Counted from the first letter of the stretch, positions 24,929 to 35,394 are shown. The stretch: 64,000 nt of DNA from an uncultured Sporosarcina sp. (GCA_948469885.1 CAOKMT010000004.1:1-64000); one strand, 5' to 3'. Program-made: numbers and translations. The notes: generated by a model not told the origin, from the sequence alone.

Positions 24929-26038
24929 ATGATAGTGTTGGTAAGAAGCAATGATATTAATCCAGATCCACGACTACAGAAATATATTGACTTTTTGGAG
25001 AAGAAGGGTAAATCTTTTATAGTTTTGGGATGGAATAGAGAGAAAAACGTAATTGAAAAGCCGAATTATAAATATTTCCATTTGCAAGCAAAATACGGAG
25101 CCAAATATTTAAATATGTTTAATAAATTGCGTTGGTTTTTATTCATTTATAAATACTTAATAATACATAGAAAAGAATACAATATTGTACATGCGTGCGA
25201 CTTTGACACGGCATTTCCCGTTTATTTAGCTAAAATTACAACAAAGAAAAAAATGATTTTTGATATATTTGATTGGATGTCCGATGTACATAATAAAGGA
25301 GTTATCTATTCTATAATAGGATTTTTTGAAAGAAGAATTTTTTTGAAATCCGAATATGCCATTATTTGTGAAGAAGAAAGAAAAAAGCAAATACCTGTTG
25401 CGAAAGAAGAGGTATTAGTGATGCCAAATATACCAACGATTAATTTTATAGTAGAGAGGAAAATTAAAGAGATTTTTGAAAAACAAAAACAAGATTATGA
25501 ACTAATATTAAGCTATGTTGGGGTATTTGATACAGATAGAGGTTTAGAAAGTTTATTGGAATTCGTTTCTGAGAATAAATATATTTGCTTAAACGTAGCA
25601 GGTTTTGGAAGATTGGAGAATAAGATAGCCATTATGTCTGATAAGTATAGTAACATAAGATATTGGGGGAAAGTGAATTATAACAAGGGTTTAAATATAA
25701 TGAAGGAATCAGATATTGTTGTAGCAATGTATTATAAAACAAATCCACTACATGAATATGCAGCCCCTAATAAGTATTATGAGGGATTGATGCTAGGAGT
25801 ACCAATAATTACCACTAAAGAAACATTGGTAGGAAAAAAGACAGATAAACATAACACCGGTTTTGTTATAGCAGAAGGAAAGTCTAGCTTGGAAAATTTG
25901 TTTTTAAATTCTGACTTAAAGCAGCAGATACTGGTTAAACAAAAAAATTCAACTAAGTTGTGGAATGAGAAGTATAAATACTACATTCCAGACTTTTTGG
26001 AGCAAGAGTACTACCCTATCATATCATCCCACAAATAA
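24929..26038 (+). CDS. GT4-type glycosyltransferase
   Basis: 369 residues with a GT-B layout. The N-terminal domain has DPRLQKYIDFLEKKG and HACDFDTAFPVYLAK, and the C-terminal domain starts near residue 190 (LSYVGVFDTDRGLE) with a donor-site region YAAPNKYYEGLMLGVPII whose Glu is the usual retaining-GT residue. It probably adds a sugar to the lipid-linked repeat on the cytoplasmic face. Very A/T-rich, like its neighbours. Donor and linkage cannot be read. Confidence 0.8.
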   Translation: MIVLVRSNDINPDPRLQKYIDFLEKKGKSFIVLGWNREKNVIEKPNYKYFHLQAKYGAKYLNMFNKLRWFLFIYKYLIIHRKEYNIVHACDFDTAFPVYLAKITTKKKMIFDIFDWMSDVHNKGVIYSIIGFFERRIFLKSEYAIICEEERKKQIPVAKEEVLVMPNIPTINFIVERKIKEIFEKQKQDYELILSYVGVFDTDRGLESLLEFVSENKYICLNVAGFGRLENKIAIMSDKYSNIRYWGKVNYNKGLNIMKESDIVVAMYYKTNPLHEYAAPNKYYEGLMLGVPIITTKETLVGKKTDKHNTGFVIAEGKSSLENLFLNSDLKQQILVKQKNSTKLWNEKYKYYIPDFLEQEYYPIISSHK

Positions 26039-26086
26039 TTTAGTATACCTTACCTAAGGAAAAGTAGAAACCGAGGAATGGAATTA

Positions 26087-27289
26087 ATGAAAAAAAAATC
26101 GAGCCTACTTGCTTTTTTTATAGTTATATACAGTTTATCTTACTTTTTACTAACAAGTATCTTTTATTTGCTAAGTTTATCTCAAGGCTACGAAGGGTTA
26201 GGGCTCCCGATGTTCGGTGGTGGCGATGACGGAGTTTTCTATGTTGAGCAAGCAAAGAATGTTGCAAATAATGAGCCGGCTATTCTCACATCTATTCATG
26301 TTTTGATTTTTGGGTTTATCTTTAAAGTTGTCGGTACAGAGAATATCTTTATACTAAAGCTATTTAATTATATAGGTAATATCTTACTTGCGGTTGTATC
26401 ATTATTAATATTAAGAAAAGCGGTTGGTCATGAGAAAGGCTTTGGCACATCGGCTATCGTATTAATTACGGTATTGCTTTATTATCCAAGTTTGCTTCTA
26501 AATACGAATCTCTCTCTTTATCGTGATGTTTGGGTTTGCTTTTATTATCTATGGTCGATTTTGCTTTTCGCTAATTTGTTTATAGTGAAAAGTAGATGGC
26601 CGTTTTTGATTAATTTTATATTGTTACTGACATCACTTAGTATGCTTGGTGGTTATCGAAAGTATGCCTTAATGAGCTTTATAATTGGTTCGGTATTTTA
26701 TCTTCTGTTTATTGGGGGAAAGAAAAGCAGATTGCCATTTAAGAGAAGTCTTGTTACTTTAGTACTTGTTTTTTCTGTCGCCTATACTTTTCTCCGCAAT
26801 TTTACAGTCCCTTATATAGGACTCTCATTTCAAAATGTTTTGGATTACAGGCAATCCGCGCTAACTTTAGGTGGAAGTCAAATGGGTATTTCTTTAGATC
26901 AGCCGAATATTGTGTTCTTCTATCTTAATTATTTATATAGTTGGGTTAGTAATGTATTTGGACCGCTTCCGTGGCAAATTAATGGTGGCGCCACCTTGAT
27001 AGTATTTATAACTGAAACTATTTTATTTATACTTATATTTTTGTTTTTAATAAAAAGAAGGAAGCAATTCACGAAAATAGACTTATTACTAATGTTACAT
27101 AGTATTGTTTGGTTTATGTTGATTAGTATTTCCAATGATAATTTGGGTACTGCGGCAAGGTTAAGAATGGTTGGATGGATTCCTCTCTTAATTTTATTTT
27201 CTAAATACTATGGTCAACGTCTAGAAAAAAGAAAAATAGCTAAATTACAGAAAAGTAAAATAGATAATAACGAAAGTGTGATCACATGA
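26087..27289 (+). CDS. Polytopic membrane protein, Wzy-like or GT-C-like
   Basis: About 400 residues with roughly ten hydrophobic segments. After the first helix comes an external loop with GGGDDGVFYVEQAKN; an acidic pair in this loop is common in GT-C glycosyltransferases and some polymerases. The gene is where an eps cluster usually keeps its polymerase, and no other candidate is in the cluster. I do not recognise a specific family. ATG 26087 is preferred because GAGGA lies 9 nt upstream; an ATG at 26078 sits against that site. The gene overlaps the next by 4 nt. Confidence 0.65.
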   Translation: MKKKSSLLAFFIVIYSLSYFLLTSIFYLLSLSQGYEGLGLPMFGGGDDGVFYVEQAKNVANNEPAILTSIHVLIFGFIFKVVGTENIFILKLFNYIGNILLAVVSLLILRKAVGHEKGFGTSAIVLITVLLYYPSLLLNTNLSLYRDVWVCFYYLWSILLFANLFIVKSRWPFLINFILLLTSLSMLGGYRKYALMSFIIGSVFYLLFIGGKKSRLPFKRSLVTLVLVFSVAYTFLRNFTVPYIGLSFQNVLDYRQSALTLGGSQMGISLDQPNIVFFYLNYLYSWVSNVFGPLPWQINGGATLIVFITETILFILIFLFLIKRRKQFTKIDLLLMLHSIVWFMLISISNDNLGTAARLRMVGWIPLLILFSKYYGQRLEKRKIAKLQKSKIDNNESVIT

Positions 27290-28407
27290 AAGTCTTATTC
27301 GGAGCATCAGTCTACAACCATTTATCTGCATTTCATAAACCCTATATAAAACATTTTCAGAATCAAGGATATGAAGTACATGCAATAGGCAGTAATTCCA
27401 TGGGAAGAAAAGATGAATTAATAGAAATGGGAGTCATTTGTCATGATATTGACTTCGACAGAATCCCTTTTTCAAAGAAAAATATAATAGCTTTACGTAA
27501 GCTGAACCAATTATTTAAACAACAATATTTCGATTTAATTCATGTACATACGCCGACCGCTGCATTTTTAACAAGATATGCTGCAAGTAAACATAAGCAA
27601 GGAAAGGTTCTTTATACCGCGCATGGATTCCATTTTTACGAAGGTGCGCCGAAAAAGAATTGGGCACTTTTTTATCCGGCTGAGAAAATGGCTGTTAAAT
27701 GGACAGATGCACTGGTTGTTATGAATGACGAAGATTATCAGCTAGGTAAAAGACTAGGATTCCAGGAAGAAAAGAACTTGTTCTCTGTTCATGGTGTAGG
27801 GGTGGACTTAGAGGAATTTAAAGTGCAGGATACTTCAGGTGCAAAGACCATAAGAGACGAGCTGGGTTTGGAACGTGATACACAAATCATAAGCTATATC
27901 GCAGAATTAAGCACTCGAAAAAATCAAATGTTTCTTTTAGAAAATTGGCAGGCGATTATTAAAGAGTGTCCAAAAGCTCATTTAGTTTTTATTGGAGAAG
28001 GTTCCGATGAAGAAAAATTAAAAAGGTATATTAAAGAAAATGATCTCATGAATGTCCATTTACTTGGCTTTAGAAAGGATGTTCCTAACATTATTGCGGC
28101 CTCTGATATTGTAACACTCGTGTCCAAACACGAAGGCTTGCCAAGATGTCTAATGGAGGCTATGGCAGTAGGAAAGCCTATTATCGCTTCAGATGTAAGA
28201 GGCTCAAGGGATCTAGTCGATGACAGGAGAACTGGATACTTGGTGGGGCTAGATGACGAGGAGAAGCTTCGAACTAGGTTTATCAGTTTGTTAAAGGACG
28301 AGAAGGCAAGAAGAGAATTCGGAGATCAAGCCAGGGCTAAAATTGAAGATTACAGTTTGACAAATGTACTAAACGAAATGTCTAGCATATACCAAAGGTT
28401 TTTATAA
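27286..28407 (+). CDS. GT4 glycosyltransferase, EpsD-like
   Basis: 373 residues, GT-B fold. It contains DLIHVHTPTAAFLTRYAA, YTAHGFHFYEGAP, a linker near 185-200 (IISYIAELSTRKNQ), and the C-terminal donor site VSKHEGLPRCLMEAMAVGKP with the EX7E-type glutamates. The HGFHFYEGAP segment is typical of the group that includes B. subtilis EpsD. It probably builds the repeat unit on the cytoplasmic side. It overlaps the preceding membrane-protein gene by 4 nt. Confidence 0.85.
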   Translation: MKVLFGASVYNHLSAFHKPYIKHFQNQGYEVHAIGSNSMGRKDELIEMGVICHDIDFDRIPFSKKNIIALRKLNQLFKQQYFDLIHVHTPTAAFLTRYAASKHKQGKVLYTAHGFHFYEGAPKKNWALFYPAEKMAVKWTDALVVMNDEDYQLGKRLGFQEEKNLFSVHGVGVDLEEFKVQDTSGAKTIRDELGLERDTQIISYIAELSTRKNQMFLLENWQAIIKECPKAHLVFIGEGSDEEKLKRYIKENDLMNVHLLGFRKDVPNIIAASDIVTLVSKHEGLPRCLMEAMAVGKPIIASDVRGSRDLVDDRRTGYLVGLDDEEKLRTRFISLLKDEKARREFGDQARAKIEDYSLTNVLNEMSSIYQRFL

Positions 28408-28487
28408 AGTTGGAGTAGTCTTGTTACATGGCAAAATCTTACTCCTTCAAAAGGGTTAAAATGGGTTAGAAGAATGGAGGTAAGAAT

Positions 28488-29450
28488 GTGATTCTTGTAG
28501 TTGGCGGTGCTGGGTATATTGGCAGTCACTTAGTAAAAGAACTGGTTTTAACTGAAGAAGTTGTCGTATTGGATAATGGTTCTACTGGACATTTTTCATC
28601 GATTGCGGATGGTGTGTCAATTGTTCAAGGTGATTTAGGAAATCCTGAAGTATTAAAATCCATATTTACAAAGTATCCGATAAAAGCTGTTATGCATTTT
28701 GCAGCAAATAGTTTAATTGGTGAATCCGTTGAAAATCCTTTGAAGTATTATAAAAATAATGTTGCCGCGACTTTGGCACTTTTAGAGACGATGATGGAGT
28801 TTAATATCAAGAACTTTATTTTCTCATCGACGGCTGCTACATATGGAATTCCTACTGTCGATTTAATTACTGAAGAGACTCCAACATATCCTATTAATCC
28901 ATATGGTAAGTCAAAGCTGATGATTGAAGATATACTTGAAGACTTTTATGATGCCTATGGATTAAACTATGTCGTTCTTCGTTACTTTAATGCAGCAGGT
29001 GCGCATATTTCAGGCGAAATTGGAGAGCGACATGATCCAGAGACTCATTTAATCCCGATTATATTGGAACATCTTTTAGGAGAGCGAGAAAAAATTTCCA
29101 TATTCGGGACGGATTATGAGACATCAGATGGTACCTGTATTCGGGATTACATTCATGTAACTGACCTGGCGAAAGCACATATTCTGGCGCTAGAAGCACT
29201 TTTAGAAGGTAAAGTAGGTAAAGAAATTTATAATTTAGGTAATGGCCGCGGTTATTCTGTTAAAGAAGTTGTTGATATGTGTCAGAAAGTGACAGGTCGA
29301 AAAGCTATTATTGAGTATGCGAAGCGTAGACCCGGGGATCCAGCAAAGTTAGTTGCATCATCACAAAGAATATATGAAGATTTTGGCTGGCGACCGAAGT
29401 ATAGACTTGAGGAGATTATTGAGACGGCTTGGAAGTGGCATAGTCAGTAA
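28488..29450 (+). CDS. galE: UDP-glucose 4-epimerase
   Basis: 320-residue extended SDR. It has the NAD motif GGAGYIGSH at the N-terminus, the catalytic SSTAATYG and Tyr-x3-Lys (NPYGKSK), RYFNAAGAH and GDPAKLVASS. It interconverts UDP-glucose and UDP-galactose, providing the galactose donor for the polysaccharide. Start is GTG 28488, with GGAGG 7 nt upstream. Base composition is closer to that of the ends of the cluster. The next gene, a pgi-like one, is broken. Confidence 0.92.
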   Translation: MILVVGGAGYIGSHLVKELVLTEEVVVLDNGSTGHFSSIADGVSIVQGDLGNPEVLKSIFTKYPIKAVMHFAANSLIGESVENPLKYYKNNVAATLALLETMMEFNIKNFIFSSTAATYGIPTVDLITEETPTYPINPYGKSKLMIEDILEDFYDAYGLNYVVLRYFNAAGAHISGEIGERHDPETHLIPIILEHLLGEREKISIFGTDYETSDGTCIRDYIHVTDLAKAHILALEALLEGKVGKEIYNLGNGRGYSVKEVVDMCQKVTGRKAIIEYAKRRPGDPAKLVASSQRIYEDFGWRPKYRLEEIIETAWKWHSQ

Positions 29451-30209
29451 GTCCATGTTTTATTAAGTTTGAAAGAGATCTTATACATATTTTATTAGGG
29501 GACCCCTCCTTTTTGTAATTAGTCATTTCAGAAAAGAAGGCATCTCAATTGGAAATACCTTTAAAATTGAACCAAAAACATATCCCTCTCCATGCTACAA
29601 GGTCTTTACGGTGAGCGTATCGAAAGAATCCATAACGAGACGGTGAAGGGATTTTCAGAAGGTGCTGCGTGCTTAGGGTGGAGGCAGTATCCGGGCGAGA
29701 TGCCTTCAAATGAGATGAACCGTATTATAGAAGTCGCTAATCAGTTACGGACAACCGCTGAATTGGTTGTTATAGTTGGCATCGGCGGTTCTTTTTTAGG
29801 GGCAAAAGCGGTTCAAGATACCATAATTCCTTACTTCGAACGAAATATGGAATACCCTGAAGTGATTTATGCCGGTCAAAACTTGAGTGGGACATATATA
29901 CAGCAACTCTTGACGTATATGGACAAAAAAGAAGTGGCGGTCATTGTCATTTCAAAATCCGATACGACGACGGAGCCGGTAGTCGCATTTAGAATACTGC
30001 TAGAATACATGGAAAGTCGTTACGGAAATTCTGTTGCTGAAAGAGTCGTCACAATTACAGATAAAGCTGAAGGGGCTTTGGGGGAAATGACTGTCCAATC
30101 TGGCTTACCCTCTTTTACTGGACCGGAAAACATAGGTGGGCGTTATTCCGTACGTACTCCCTCTATAAAATACGGTAGTGGCAAGGTTCGTAGTCTCTTT
30201 GAACCTTGA

Positions 30210-30523
30210 AAAAATAAATTTTATTTTCTTTGTCTCAGTTAATCACGCTGAATTACATGTAGGTAAAAAATGGTAACGAACTTGCTGACGCGTTGCGGTA
30301 AGTTCCAGGAACTGGTAATTAGATATGGCATGCACTATGGATCTCCGCTCCCTTATGTGACTGACCCTCCCACATCTCTTAGCGTCTAGCGCTGACATTC
30401 CTTCGTTCGGTCTATCATAAGGTGGAGGCCGGCGAGATGCTCCTGCTGAGGTTCAAAACCTGATGTACGCCGTTTGTGCCAGCTTCTCCGTGTCATGATG
30501 ATTTGAGTTACAGAATGTGCACT
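30210..30523 (-). other. Long non-coding end of the IS, possible bridge-RNA region
   Basis: About 310 bp inside the IS downstream of the transposase, with no gene. IS110-family elements encode a guide (bridge or seek) RNA in a non-coding end; in the IS1111 group it is downstream of the transposase, the longer end here. I did not resolve the RNA loops, so this is an inference from position. Confidence 0.35.
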
Positions 30524-31764
30524 TTAAGACGCAGACTGGAGACAGGGCAAATCATTAAGCATTTGATCGCTGTCAAACCGACGTTTCTTTGTGCATAACG
30601 CATGTAAAATCTTTAATAGTTTTCCGCAAAGGACTACCATAGACTGCTTCTTACGAAGCGGGTTAACGGTTCGTTCCGTATAGTATAGATGGAGCTTGTG
30701 GAACGCTTCATTATTTCGAAGTAAAGGAAGCATTGCCTTGAAAAGGAGCGAACGAAGACGTTTTCGACCGCGTTTTGATATTCGCTTCTGTCCTTTGTGG
30801 GTTCCCGATGAGTTTCCCCGAAGTGTGAGTCCCGCTAATTTTATGAGTTGGCGTGGACTTTCATAGTCGGTTAAACTACCGACTTCCGACAGGATTCCTG
30901 CAATAGTCGAGTAACCAATTCCAGGTACAGAAGCTAAATATTCATAATCCGCTGTTTGGGAAATTCGTTCTTCGAGTTCGCCTTCAAGTGTTTCAATCTC
31001 TTCCTCGATGAGCCGATATTGACGCATGATAGAGACAATCTAGATTGTTTAGCTACTTGAATAACTTCTGATGCTTTTTTAGGACGACGTTGCTTCATCC
31101 GCCCAGCTTCAGCACAAAGGTCAGCTAGCTCATCTGGTGTCATATTGACTAGGTCAACAGGCAATGGCGCTCTTTCGAGTACAGCGAGCATCATTGCACC
31201 GAAGTCCCGAAAAACAACGAACAGTTCTGGAAAATACTTATCAATCCATCGATGAAGTTTATTTTTCAAGACTGAGCGTTCCTTTAACAATGATTCTTTA
31301 AGGTTGTAAGCCGCACGAATCTCTGCTGCTTGATTCCGCAGTAATTTTGGGTGAGAATATCGTCCGTCTTTCATTAACCGAGCAATTGTTAAAGCATCCT
31401 TTTTGTCATTTTTCGTTTGAAGATTGTCATCCAATTCCTTAGCACTTTTCACGTGGCTTGGATTAATAACAACCAGGGTAATACCCTGATCGGCAAGAAA
31501 GTAAGCTAGGTTGAGCCAGTAATGACCGGTTGGCTCTACACCGACGAGGATTTGGGTTTTTCCATGTGCTTTCATGCCATCTAAGATGGCATGGTATAGC
31601 TGCTCAAATCCTTCATGGGTTTGTTTAATTGGGAATGCTTTCTCTAATTCGCGACCGCGTTCATCTGTGAATACGGCATAATGTTTATACTTGGCGATGT
31701 CGATACCAACGATCAAGGTCTGTTCAGTTACTTGATTAATTTTATGATTCGTCATAGAATTCAT
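30524..31764 (-). pseudogene. IS110-family DEDD transposase, frameshifted
   Basis: The N-terminal part (31764 to about 31050) has the RuvC-like DEDD domain: VGIDIAKYKHYAVF, VGVEPTGHYW, NPSHVKSAKE and NDKKDALTIARL. The C-terminal part (about 31027 to 30524) has the Transposase_20 helix-hairpin-helix (SVPGIGYSTIAGILSEVG) and a catalytic-Ser region LAGLTLRGNSSGTHKG. Between them, near 31030-31060, the frame is lost and part of the linker seems deleted. The protein is unlikely to be made whole, so the element is probably fixed unless helped in trans. Confidence 0.85.
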
Positions 31765-32559
31765 TTGAGTCCTCCTTGGTTTTAATTAGGGGTCAAGATC
31801 TTGAGCCTTGACACCCCGCATCATACCAAGGGGACTTTTTTATTTCAATAACACATCTATTTCCCGACAGGAATGCTCCTGGAGGCATACTGCCCCTCGC
31901 TGTTGCAGGAATTGATATTAAAGACCTTCTTGCCGGGGCCAAGGCGGCGATGGGAATTTCTCTGAATCGGATCTGGAATTGAACATTGCTTACGAATATG
32001 CAGCCCTCGGCATCTGTTATTCAATGAAGGGTTTGATATTGAAGTATTGGCCAGCTTTTCACCACGATTTGAAACGTTCCATGAATGGTGGAAACAACTT
32101 TTCGGTGAAAGTGAGAGAATAGATGGGAAAGGGATTTTCCCAGCAGCGGTTTCTTACCCAACTGACTTACATTCACTCGGTCAATATATCCAAGATGGAC
32201 AGAGGATCATGTTCGAAACATTTAATCACTACGCCGAAATCTATGACAGATTGTGCAATCCCCACTACAGATGCAGATGTAGATGGTTTAAATTACCTTT
32301 CCGATAAGTCGGTAAATAAAATTAAGGAAGTAACGCCATGCAAGCATATGAAACGGGAGGCGTACCCGTTATTCATCTTGAAGTGGGCAAACACGATGCT
32401 TACCATATCGGCTATCTCATCTACTTTTTCCAGCTGTCCTGTGCGATGAGCGCTTATTTATTAGGTGTGAATCCATTTGATCAGCCAGGGTTTGAGGAGT
32501 ATAAGAAAAATATATTTAGGATGTTGAGGAAGCCGGAGGATGGAACAGAGAAAACATAG

Positions 32560-33075
32560 ATGCATGTGTGATAGATGTTTGTTTTTCGGGCGGGGATCCT
32601 GTAGGTTATACAAGTGAGCTCACATCTTAATTATTTCCAAATAGAGATATATCTACTTACCTTACTTTAGATCATTGTTATTGGAGGACGCCAAAAGAGT
32701 CCCCCTTCCGGACCAGATTACCGATGTTATGTTAAATAAAATATAAAAAAGTCCGCGTGCACACGGACTTTTTTGGATGCTTTAAAATATTGACCATTGC
32801 CAAACTCTGTATAAAGAGCCGGTCGAGGCCTACTAATATTGTGTAGTGGTGCACCCAGACCACTTAAACTAGATTATATATGAAATCCCTATGTATTTCA
32901 AGTTATACTGATCAGAGAGCAGTGTTAGTTTGTCTTTGGCTTCAAATCAATGCATGGATGAAGTTTGATTCTCCTTTAAATTGGCGAGTATAATGAATCG
33001 TCTGCTATGTCAAGTGGTTTTGAGGTCTTGTAATTTTCAGGGTGAATAGTTAGACAAATACGAGGGGGAACACTT
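32560..33075. other. Gene-free stretch with a strong terminator
   Basis: No coding gene was found. A terminator lies at 32745-32774. A small inverted pair (AGTGGT/ACCACT) lies near 32845-32865. It separates the pgi remnant from two small accessory genes. Confidence 0.5.
32745..32774. terminator. Symmetrical terminator hairpin
   Basis: A perfect 11-bp stem (AAAAAAGTCCG with CGGACTTTTTT) around an 8-nt loop; A and T runs on both sides allow use in either direction. Confidence 0.8.
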
Positions 33076-33330
33076 ATGTATATTTGTGATTTTTGTAAAC
33101 ATGAAATTAAAGACGTATCCGATGGTCTAGTTATAAAAGTTCAAAGTCTCGATCAATCAATATTTGAAAGATGTGTTATAGTTCACATAGGTGAATGTGA
33201 TGACCAAATGGAGATGTACTGTAGAGAACAAGGGAAAAATGCAAACAGTTCTATGCGATTGGAATTTTTGACAAGGCTAGATTTGCTAGAAGAATATTGT
33301 ATAAAGGGAAAAGTTTCTTTTGACAATTGA
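33076..33330 (+). CDS. Small zinc-ribbon-like hypothetical protein
   Basis: 84 residues with an N-terminal CDFCKHEI that could be half of a zinc site; no second CxxC is visible, only single cysteines near 33, 41, 49 and 75. The ribosome site GAGGGGGAAC and ATG are good, so I accept it as a gene. It precedes a DUF1643 gene by 40 nt and may be in the same unit. I do not recognise a family. Confidence 0.55.
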   Translation: MYICDFCKHEIKDVSDGLVIKVQSLDQSIFERCVIVHIGECDDQMEMYCREQGKNANSSMRLEFLTRLDLLEEYCIKGKVSFDN

Positions 33331-33370
33331 TGATCAACCAAGCGGCTTTGTCCTAAAGAGGTGAACATTT

Positions 33371-33931
33371 ATGATACATAAATACAAATCTTATGTTGAT
33401 AAAGAAAATATTGCATTTCATGGGGAACCAGAAAAAGATTTAAGATATCTATTGGAAATTCCGTTGAAAATCAGGTCTGACAAGTCAATATTAGTCATTA
33501 TGAAAAATCCAAGTAAAGCAAATCAACGAAAATCTGACCTTACAATCAATCGTGTACTTAAATTTTGTTACAATCACCATTATCGAAAAGTATACATTAT
33601 GAATTTATACGCATATTATTCGACTGATTCAAACCGGATTGCAAGTTTAATTAAGACAGGGAAGGAATTACACGCAATAGGGAAGGATAATGATAAGATT
33701 TTAAAGGAATATGTTCAAAAGGTTGACGAGGTTATTGTTGGGTGGGGGAGCAATACATTTAATTGCACTGCCGCCTATAAAAATAGAATTAAGCAAGTTA
33801 CAGAGATTGTTCGGGATAAGAAATTATACAGTGTGCAAAGTGTCAGTAAATGTGGTTGGTATCCGAGACATGGTCAGATTTGGAGTGTGAACAGCCACAT
33901 TACAATGGCCCCTTGGGAACCGCCTTTTTAG
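33371..33931 (+). CDS. DUF1643-family protein
   Basis: 186 residues. The conserved DUF1643 features are visible: VIMKNPSKANQRKSDLTINR near residues 40-58, YIMNLYAYYSTD near 77, VIVGWGSN near 120 and a C-terminal GWYPRHGQIW. The biochemical role of the family is not known to me; it is common in mobile and phage regions. A short palindrome of REP type follows 13 bp after the stop. The gene is A/T-rich compared with the sugar-transferase gene after it, which suggests transfer. Confidence 0.75.
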   Translation: MIHKYKSYVDKENIAFHGEPEKDLRYLLEIPLKIRSDKSILVIMKNPSKANQRKSDLTINRVLKFCYNHHYRKVYIMNLYAYYSTDSNRIASLIKTGKELHAIGKDNDKILKEYVQKVDEVIVGWGSNTFNCTAAYKNRIKQVTEIVRDKKLYSVQSVSKCGWYPRHGQIWSVNSHITMAPWEPPF

Positions 33932-33943
33932 CGCAACACAGGG

Positions 33944-33969
33944 ACGGTTCCATATTACGAAAGAACCGT
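33944..33969. repeat. Short intergenic palindrome (ACGGTTC type)
   Basis: ACGGTTC (33944-33950) pairs with GAACCGT (33963-33969) and is preceded by CACAGGG. Such GGGACGGTTC palindromes are dispersed in Bacillales genomes. The rest of 33970-34135 shows nothing clear. Confidence 0.5.
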
Positions 33970-34141
33970 AAATATAGGGAATAAGGAAAGAACAACGACC
34001 CTTTGTTTCACTTTCAAGTAGATGTTCTAAAGCAATCCTAGAGCACTACATCAAGTAGAAATACATAATGACTTTCATTTAGATAGTGGTGTTCGAATAG
34101 CAACAGTACATTCTTATAAAAAAAGTGAAGTGTGATTGAAC

Positions 34142-34759
34142 ATGAAAAGACCTTTCGATATTATTGCTAGTTTTCTAGCGTTACTCATACTATCTCCAGT
34201 TTTAGGGATGACAGCATTATTAATTCGTATAAAAATTGGCTCTCCCGTATTGTTCATCCAAGACCGCCCAGGTTATAAGGGAAAGGTTCTCCGCGTATAT
34301 AAATTTCGATCAATGACAGACGAACGAGATGAACACGGCGAGTTGCTACCAGATGAAGTTCGTCTAACTTCTTTTGGAAAGGTGATTAGGAAATTAAGCT
34401 TGGACGAATTGCCGCAATTATGGAATGTATTAAAAGGTGATATGAGTTTCGTTGGACCGCGACCTTTATTGGTGGAGTATTTGCCGTTGTATAATGAACG
34501 ACAGGCACGGCGGCATGAAGTACGCCCGGGCATCACAGGATGGGCGCAGGTGAATGGTCGGAATGCGATTTCGTGGGAAGAGCGGTTTGAGTTGGACGTT
34601 TGGTATGTGGAGAACCAGTCGTTCTGGCTGGATATTAAGATTTTATTCATGACGATGTTGAAAGTGTTTAAATCTGAAGGGGTTAGTCAGGAAGGACAAG
34701 CGACAATGACGAAGTTTACAGGTGAATTGGCTTCAACCCGTGAGGATGATGAGCGATGA
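34142..34759 (+). CDS. epsL: Phosphoglycosyl transferase, PglC/EpsL-type
   Basis: About 205 residues. The N-terminal re-entrant hydrophobic helix ([17 protein letters not shown]) is followed by [20 protein letters not shown], then [20 protein letters not shown] with the catalytic Asp-Glu pair, and [14 protein letters not shown]. These enzymes move a sugar phosphate, typically diacetylbacillosamine-1-phosphate, from UDP to undecaprenyl phosphate and so start the repeat unit. The next two genes would make that sugar from the epsC product. ATG 34142 is used; a TTG at 34136 is also possible. Confidence 0.88.
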   Translation: MKRPFDIIASFLALLILSPVLGMTALLIRIKIGSPVLFIQDRPGYKGKVLRVYKFRSMTDERDEHGELLPDEVRLTSFGKVIRKLSLDELPQLWNVLKGDMSFVGPRPLLVEYLPLYNERQARRHEVRPGITGWAQVNGRNAISWEERFELDVWYVENQSFWLDIKILFMTMLKVFKSEGVSQEGQATMTKFTGELASTREDDER

Positions 34760-35394
34760 GGAAAATTGTGATTATAGGGGATAGTGGACATGCGAAGGTG
34801 ATTGCAGACATTGTGGATGCGAATGATGGTCTGGCCGTTTTGGCTATGTTGGATGATAAGTATTCGGAAACGTTCGTAGACAATGGTCTTTTAAAAGGGC
34901 CAATAGATTATCTGGCCGACTTAATAGAAAGTGATCCTCGGATCGGTGTGGTTATTGGCATCGGTTCCAACCGAGTTCGGAAAAAGATTGTGTCAAAGTT
35001 GAATCTTACTTCGGCAAATTATATTAGACTCATCCATCCAACTGCTGTCATCAGCCCGAATGCAAGTATACTAGAAGGTACAGTTGTCATGCCTGGTGCA
35101 ATTATTAATGCAGACGCACAAATCGGAAAGCATGCGATTGTCAATAGCGGAAGCGTCGTAGAGCATGATTGTGTGGTGGGAGATTATGCGCATGTCTCTC
35201 CATTGGCTGCATTAACGGGCGGCGTCTGTATTGGCGAAGGGACACATATTGGGGCAGGTGCGTCAATAATCCCGTTAAAAAAGGTTGGAGCATGGTCAAC
35301 TGTTGGTGCGGGTGCCGTTGTTGTTTCGGATATCGATGACAATGTCACCGTTGTCGGAGCACCAGCGAGGGTAGTGAAGGAAGAAGGGGTGTAA
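34756..35394 (+). CDS. epsM: Sugar O/N-acetyltransferase, PglD/EpsM-type
   Basis: 212 residues. An N-terminal Rossmann-like half ([18 protein letters not shown]) precedes a left-handed beta-helix of hexapeptide repeats from about residue 95 ([20 protein letters not shown] onward), with [20 protein letters not shown] holding the catalytic His. PglD acetylates the 4-amino group of UDP-4-amino-sugar to give UDP-diacetylbacillosamine. It overlaps the sugar transferase by 4 nt and touches the aminotransferase gene without a gap. Confidence 0.87.
   Translation: MRKIVIIGDSGHAKVIADIVDANDGLAVLAMLDDKYSETFVDNGLLKGPIDYLADLIESDPRIGVVIGIGSNRVRKKIVSKLNLTSANYIRLIHPTAVISPNASILEGTVVMPGAIINADAQIGKHAIVNSGSVVEHDCVVGDYAHVSPLAALTGGVCIGEGTHIGAGASIIPLKKVGAWSTVGAGAVVVSDIDDNVTVVGAPARVVKEEGV

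Larger units (their letters stand above)
30161..31879 (-). mobile_element. IS110-family insertion element (degraded)
   Basis: About 1.72 kb inserted in the pgi remnant. Joining the flanks at the shared CTCC (30157-30160 and 31876-31879) restores an in-frame Pgi segment (RTPGGILPLAVAG), which fixes the borders to within 4 bp and shows no longer target duplication, as expected for IS110. No terminal inverted repeats were seen. The transposase is on the minus strand, with about 115 bp before it and about 360 bp of non-coding DNA after it. Confidence 0.8.
29592..32559 (+). pseudogene. pgi: Decayed glucose-6-phosphate isomerase gene, split by an IS
   Basis: The N-terminal half (29592-30160) reads as Pgi, with VVIVGIGGSFLGAKAVQD and the stretch up to ENIGGRYSV. 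After an insertion of about 1.72 kb, the reading resumes at 31880 with GILPLAVAGIDIKDLLAG. It goes on through [54 protein letters not shown] and NPFDQPGFEEYKKN, but in at least four different frames. The extreme N-terminus is also missing. Gene order next to galE fits an eps locus. The gene cannot make an enzyme, so another pgi copy must exist elsewhere. Confidence 0.9.

Noticed and set aside
32047-32559. Three short frames after the IS as separate genes
   Set aside because: Together they read as consecutive pieces of Pgi in different frames, so they are parts of one pseudogene.
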